In this document: positions 1-5,435 of the stretch, piece after piece | How the letters are laid out: every line of letters begins with the position of its first letter | Position numbering within the stretch: the first letter of the stretch is position 1 | Assembly: GCA_031262895.1 (NCBI GenBank) | Contig: JAISGW010000161.1 | Location: forward strand, 1 to 5,435 | Source of the DNA: Tannerella sp. | GTDB taxonomy: Bacteria; Bacteroidota; Bacteroidia; Bacteroidales; Tannerellaceae | Reading direction: 5' to 3' | DNA: 5,435 bases | The notes under the pieces: model-generated | The model's input: the letters and a program-made list of their open reading frames with translations, nothing else | Database searches by the model: none | Told to the model about the DNA's origin: nothing | Translations under genes and position numbers: made by a program

Positions 1-1
1 C

Positions 2-457
2 AACCGCCTGCTCTGCGTGGAAAGCGCCAATGATATGTTCGTCACCGTCTTCTACGGCATCCTTGACATCCGCACGGGAGAGCTGCGCTACTGCAATGCC
101 GGCCATAACCCGCCCCTGCTGATACGCGAAGGGCAAACGGAGGCCGAACAGTTGCCCCTTACCGGCGACTGCATCCTGGGTGCCATCCCCGAGGCCGCCT
201 TCCATGAAAAGGGCCTGCGTCTCGCCCCCGGCGACAGCCTGCTCTGCTACACCGACGGCCTGACCGAAGCCCGCAACGAGGCGGGCGACTTCTACGGCAT
301 GGCCCGCCTGCTGAAATGCTGCCGCGAAGAGGGCGCCGGCCTTTTCCCCCAAGAGCGCATACAGGAGCTGGGCGCCTCGGTGGCTGCCTTTGCCGGCAAA
401 GCCAAGCCTTCCGACGACATCACCCTCCTCTCCATCCTCTTCCGCGGAGAGTCGTGA
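2..457 (+). CDS. SpoIIE/PP2C-type serine phosphatase, C-terminal part (5' end outside window)
   Basis: This is the C-terminal ~151 residues of a metal-dependent protein phosphatase of the SpoIIE/RsbU class. Such enzymes usually dephosphorylate anti-sigma-factor antagonists or similar regulators and are often the output domain of a sensor. The frame is open to the left edge, so the start and any sensor, HAMP or TPR region lie outside. Visible family motifs, numbered from the first whole codon: DMFVT at 11-15; the NAGHNPPLL stretch after a typical GxLxYC; PGDSLLCYTDGLTEA with the metal-binding Asp near residue 85; and PSDDITLL with the metal-binding Asp pair near 138-139. The protein ends ten residues after that motif, a normal end for the domain. 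The TGA stop lies inside the first palindrome of the downstream repeat array. The target and the input signal cannot be read from this fragment. Confidence 0.9.
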   Translation, partial: NRLLCVESANDMFVTVFYGILDIRTGELRYCNAGHNPPLLIREGQTEAEQLPLTGDCILGAIPEAAFHEKGLRLAPGDSLLCYTDGLTEARNEAGDFYGMARLLKCCREEGAGLFPQERIQELGASVAAFAGKAKPSDDITLLSILFRGES

Positions 458-593
458 ATTTTTTCACAACCTTCCCCGAACCTCAGGGAAGCCCGTGAAT
501 TTTTTCACAACCTCCCCCGGACCTCAGGGAAGCCCGTGAATTTTTTCACGACCTTCCCCAGCCTTGGGGAAGCCTGTGAATTTTTTCACGACC
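454..593. repeat. Tandem array of 40-41 bp units, each headed by the palindrome GTGAATTTTTTCAC
   Basis: Three full units (454-494, 495-535, 536-575; 41, 41 and 40 bp) and a partial fourth (576-593) follow each other without unique sequence between them. Each begins with GTGAATTTTTTCAC (454-467, 495-508, 536-549, 576-589), identical in all four copies, then AA or GA and a C-rich/G-rich segment. That segment forms a second inverted repeat: CTTCCC/GGGAAG in unit 1 (471-476/486-491), a perfect 8-bp stem with a GCCT loop in unit 3 (553-560/565-572), and a weaker one in unit 2. The palindromes fit the CRP/FNR-type pattern GTGA-N6-TCAC. The array fills the gap between the phosphatase and eno; its first copy holds the phosphatase stop codon and its last reaches the eno promoter. 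It may be an operator array, an intergenic repeat family, or a structured transcript end. Confidence 0.9.
553..572 (+). other. Perfect 8-bp hairpin inside repeat unit 3
   Basis: CTTCCCCA (553-560) and TGGGGAAG (565-572) pair fully around the loop GCCT. About nine bases later comes the T6 run of the fourth palindrome. This resembles a rho-independent terminator, but the gap between stem and T-run is longer than usual. It could weakly end transcription of the upstream phosphatase gene; no better terminator for that gene is visible. Confidence 0.45.
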
Positions 594-614
594 CTCGATT
601 TTGTTATAACTTTG
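581..614 (+). promoter_or_regulatory. Predicted promoter of eno (Bacteroidota type)
   Basis: TAACTTTG at 607-614 is a perfect match to the Bacteroidota -7 consensus TAnnTTTG. At the expected distance upstream (spacer of about 20 bp) there is no TTTG, only the T6 run at 581-586 belonging to the last repeat palindrome, so the -33 box is degenerate and embedded in the array. Transcription would start near 618-621, giving a leader of about 35 bases before ATG 654. The leader is A/T-rich and has no clear Shine-Dalgarno site, as is common in this phylum. Confidence 0.7.
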
Positions 615-653
615 CATCCCAAATCAACAAACTTGTTTTTAAATATCTATCGT

Positions 654-1934
<1,281 letters not shown>

Positions 1935-1958
1935 CGAATCAACGGATATCCAATCTTG

Positions 1959-1994
1959 AAGCCGGAACTGCTGCGAAGCGGTCCCGGCTTTTCT
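1959..1994 (+). terminator. Intrinsic terminator of eno
   Basis: AAGCCGG (1959-1965) pairs with CCGGCTT (1984-1990). After one A-C mismatch, ACTGCT (1967-1972) pairs with AGCGGT (1977-1982), with one G-T pair, around a GCGA tetraloop of the GNRA type. The stem runs straight into TTTTCT. This is a strong rho-independent signal 25 bases after the eno stop and separates eno from the suf operon. A small 6-bp hairpin, TCCGTT/AACGGA (1927-1932/1941-1946), overlaps the stop codon just before it and has no T-run. Confidence 0.88.
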
Positions 1995-2018
1995 GCGCAT
2001 CGCCTGTGCGAAGAAACA

Positions 2019-2049
2019 TTTGACGTATTCCAAAGAAATCGTACTTTTG
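2019..2049 (+). promoter_or_regulatory. Predicted promoter of the suf operon (Bacteroidota type)
   Basis: TTTG at 2019-2022 and TACTTTTG at 2042-2049 match the -33 TTTG and -7 TAnnTTTG boxes exactly, with a 19-bp spacer, the usual distance for the major sigma factor of Bacteroidota. The start point would fall near 2053-2056, leaving only about 15 bases before ATG 2069. I see no clear operator palindrome over it, so regulation by iron or oxidative stress cannot be read from the sequence. Confidence 0.85.
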
Positions 2050-2068
2050 CCCTCCGCTATTTGAAAGT

Positions 2069-3520
<1,452 letters not shown>

Positions 3521-3539
3521 GAAATGAAATTCAGCAAAT

Positions 3540-5255
3540 ATGTTAACAAGACTTGAAATTCGGAATTTTAAAAAATTGGAGGACATTGCATTTTCCTTGT
3601 CTTCATCGGTTGCCATCATTGGGCCGAACAATTCTGGAAAGTCTACTATATTCCAAGCTCTTTGCTTGTGGGAAATTGGCCTAAGAAACTATTTGGCAGC
3701 AAAGGCAAAGGACGACCTGAAGGGCGACTACGTGACCATTAACCGCAAGGACTTGTTGAACAGCCCGATTTCAGACGCTCGTTTTCTTTGGAAGAAAAGG
3801 AAGGTAACGCAATATAATAAGGGAAAGGGGACAAGGCACATTCCCATCTCCATTCGCTTGCAAGGCGAGCAGGAGGGAATTACCTGGGAGTGTCAGGTGG
3901 AGTTCATCTTTTCCAATGCGGAGTCTTTTTCATGTAAAGTGATTTCTGGAGCAGAGCAAATGGCTAAGCTATACGAACAAGGAACTGGCATCCACTTCGG
4001 TTTCTTGCAAGCTATGTCGGGCATATCCACTTCTGAAGACAAACTGACTCAAGGGTCAATTGATCGAAAATTAGGTGAGGGGAAAACGGCAGAAGTGCTG
4101 CGCAATATTTGTTTTGAGATACTATATCCTGAAATCGAGTCGAAGGCCGACGGCCAAGGCGAGAAGAATTGGAACCGGCTTTGTGAAATTATAAAAAGGA
4201 TGTTTGGTGCCCAATTGGAACAGCCGGAATACAATAAGACAACGGGTCTCGTCTCCTTGGAATACACAGAAGATGGCATCAAGTACGATATATCTTCAGC
4301 GGGCCGTGGATTCCAACAGACCCTGCTGCTCTTTGCCTATATGTATGCACACCAAGGCACTGTGTTCCTTTTGGATGAGCCGGACGCGCATTTGGAAGTG
4401 ATTCGGCAGAGGGAAGCCTTCCACCAAATCAACGAGGTGGCCATAGAAACCAACACGCAAGTCTTGATTGCTTCCCATTCAGAAGTCGTTTTGAACGAAG
4501 CGGCGGCTTCTTCCGAAGTAGTGGCCTTGATTGCAAACAACGCCTTGGAGCTAAACATCAAAACGAATGGCAAGTCCATCGGATACCTTAGAAAAGCCTT
4601 GACGGATATTGGTTGGGAAAAATATTATCTGGCAAAGTCAAAAGGGCATGTTTTGTACATGGAAGGTTCCACCGACCTACAGATGCTACTTGCCTTTGCA
4701 AACAAGCTCAAGCATAAGGCGGAGCCTCTATTGCGTTCTGCCAATGTGTGCTATACCTCGAACAACCTCCCGGCAGATGCCATTGCAAACTATGTGGCAC
4801 TCAAAGAGTTTATTCCCCTTCTGAAGGGAATGGCTCTATTCGACAGGATAGATAAGGAGGTTGGCCATGCGCCTTTGAAAGTGCTCTGCTGGCAAAGGAG
4901 GGAACTGGAAAATTATTTTGCCCGCCCAGAACTCTTGCTGAAGCACGCCGGATTGCTCTCATATAAATATAGCCGCTATACCGCCGACGAGTTGCGTGAT
5001 AAGATGCAGGAAGCTATTGAACTATATACGCTTCCCATCTATCTGAAGAACGGAAACGACCCTTGGTGGAATGATGGCAAATTGTCCGATGATTGGCTGG
5101 ACAAAATATTCCCGGAATTCTACAAAGCTTTAGGCATTCCTGCCGGAAAAAATTTCAAGAAGAATTACTATCAACTCATCTCCCTCATGGACGCTGATGA
5201 AATAGCGCCTGAAGTGCAGGAGAAGTTGGATTCCATATATGAATTGTTGAAATAA
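3540..5255 (+). CDS. OLD-like AAA/ABC ATPase with probable TOPRIM nuclease domain, embedded between sufB and sufC
   Basis: The 571-residue protein starts MLTRLEIRNFKKLEDIAF, the usual opening of RecF/SMC/OLD-like ATPases. Walker A GPNNSGKST lies at 28-36; a variable segment (about 55-245) probably forms the insertion or dimer region; then ABC signature SSAGRGFQQ from 252, Walker B VFLLDEPDAHLE with Asp279 and Glu280, and switch His313 in LIASHSE. From about 370 a second domain resembles TOPRIM: VLYMEGSTDLQML with Glu375, ALFDRIDKE with Asp435 and Asp438, and WQRRELENYF at 451-460. A helical tail follows. Family knowledge: OLD nucleases and the PARIS pair AriA/AriB combine such parts in anti-phage defence. 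The DRID spacing differs from the usual DxD, so nuclease activity is uncertain. Sampled GC is about 40-50% against about 60-65% in the neighbours, suggesting transfer. It lies 19 bp after sufB and 5 bp before sufC with no promoter or terminator seen, so it is likely co-transcribed. A role in Fe-S assembly is not suggested by any motif. Confidence 0.85.
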   Translation: MLTRLEIRNFKKLEDIAFSLSSSVAIIGPNNSGKSTIFQALCLWEIGLRNYLAAKAKDDLKGDYVTINRKDLLNSPISDARFLWKKRKVTQYNKGKGTRHIPISIRLQGEQEGITWECQVEFIFSNAESFSCKVISGAEQMAKLYEQGTGIHFGFLQAMSGISTSEDKLTQGSIDRKLGEGKTAEVLRNICFEILYPEIESKADGQGEKNWNRLCEIIKRMFGAQLEQPEYNKTTGLVSLEYTEDGIKYDISSAGRGFQQTLLLFAYMYAHQGTVFLLDEPDAHLEVIRQREAFHQINEVAIETNTQVLIASHSEVVLNEAAASSEVVALIANNALELNIKTNGKSIGYLRKALTDIGWEKYYLAKSKGHVLYMEGSTDLQMLLAFANKLKHKAEPLLRSANVCYTSNNLPADAIANYVALKEFIPLLKGMALFDRIDKEVGHAPLKVLCWQRRELENYFARPELLLKHAGLLSYKYSRYTADELRDKMQEAIELYTLPIYLKNGNDPWWNDGKLSDDWLDKIFPEFYKALGIPAGKNFKKNYYQLISLMDADEIAPEVQEKLDSIYELLK

Positions 5256-5280
5256 AAGATATGATGTTAGAAATAAAAGA
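5249..5280 (+). repeat. Direct repeat GAAATAAAAGA at the ATPase/sufC junction
   Basis: GAAATAAAAGA occurs at 5249-5259, over the stop codon of the ATPase gene, and again at 5270-5280, in codons 4-7 of sufC. Both copies are preceded by GTT or GTTA, so about 14 bases match. The 21-bp offset places the first copy over the untranslated gap. This may be a small duplication of the sufC start left when the upstream gene was inserted, or chance in an A-rich stretch. Confidence 0.6.
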
Positions 5281-5435
5281 CCTGCATGCCGCAGTAAACG
5301 GCAAAGAGATATTGAAAGGGGTGAACCTCGAAGTGAAAAAGGGCGAGGTGCATGCTATCATGGGGCCGAACGGTTCCGGCAAAAGCACCCTGGCCAGCGT
5401 ACTGGTAGGCAACCCCGCCTTCGAAGTGACGGCTG
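5261..5435 (+). CDS. sufC: SufC, ATPase of the SufBCD complex, N-terminal part (3' end outside window)
   Basis: SufC is the ABC-type ATPase that drives conformational changes of SufB and SufD during Fe-S cluster assembly; it is cytosolic and not a transporter. Only the first 58 residues are in the window. They begin MMLEIKDLHAAVNGKEILKG and contain the Walker A motif GPNGSGKST at 35-43, followed by LASVLVGNPAFEVT, which is specific for SufC rather than a general ABC ATPase. There are two adjacent ATG codons (5261 and 5264); the second gives the usual family start MLEIK. Spacing to the preceding ATPase stop is 5 or 8 bp, so the two genes are probably translated from one transcript. sufD and sufS are expected downstream but are not visible. 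Confidence 0.95.
   Translation, partial: MMLEIKDLHAAVNGKEILKGVNLEVKKGEVHAIMGPNGSGKSTLASVLVGNPAFEVTA

Noticed and set aside
454..593. CRISPR array
   Set aside because: The period of 40-41 bp and identical palindromes recall one, but the segments between palindromes are similar to each other, not unique spacers, and no cas gene is visible.
564..653. 30-residue N-terminal extension of enolase from ATG 564
   Set aside because: It would be coded by the repeat array and the promoter, upstream of the predicted transcription start; ATG 654 gives the canonical enolase N-terminus.
3521..5260. Insertion sequence or transposon carrying the ATPase gene
   Set aside because: I see no terminal inverted repeats, transposase or clear target duplication beyond the six-base ATGTTA; only the single gene has been added.
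4900..5260. Separate promoter for sufC inside the 3' end of the ATPase gene
   Set aside because: By eye I find no TAnnTTTG box with a TTTG at about 19 bp upstream; read-through from the sufB promoter is simpler.

Overview
The window looks like chromosome of a fairly GC-rich member of the Bacteroidales (Bacteroidota). The evidence is two promoters of the Bacteroidota type (-7 box TAnnTTTG, one with a perfectly spaced -33 TTTG), A/T-rich leaders without clear Shine-Dalgarno sites, and protein sequences typical of that order for enolase and the SUF iron-sulfur proteins. I cannot name a genus.

Layout, all on the + strand. (1) 2-457: the 3' end of a SpoIIE/PP2C-type protein phosphatase. (2) 454-593: a tandem array with a 40-41 bp period. 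Each unit starts with the palindrome GTGAATTTTTTCAC, and the array ends inside the promoter region of the next gene. (3) 654-1934: enolase (eno), closed by a strong intrinsic terminator at 1959-1994. (4) 2019-2049: a textbook promoter, followed by the suf operon: sufB (2069-3520), an unexpected 571-residue ATPase gene (3540-5255), then the start of sufC (5261 to the window end).

The central observation is the gene between sufB and sufC. These two genes encode direct partners of the SufBCD scaffold and are normally adjacent. The intervening protein has an ABC/SMC-like ATPase head (Walker A, SxGRG signature, Walker B, switch His) followed by a region resembling a TOPRIM nuclease (EGSTD ... DRID ... 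RRELENYF). This is the architecture of OLD-family nucleases, and more loosely of a fused PARIS-like AriA/AriB, both known from anti-phage defence. The gene is clearly more AT-rich than its neighbours and has no promoter or terminator that I could find. Its ends fit the operon closely (19 bp after sufB, 5 bp before sufC), and the hexamer ATGTTA occurs at both of its borders. I infer a horizontally acquired, probably defensive, gene that uses an essential housekeeping operon for expression.

The second point of interest is the array in front of eno. Its four palindromes match the CRP/FNR-type pattern GTGA-N6-TCAC, repeat at about four helical turns, and the last copy covers the expected -33 region of the eno promoter. 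It could be a stacked operator or an intergenic repeat family; the sequence alone does not decide.
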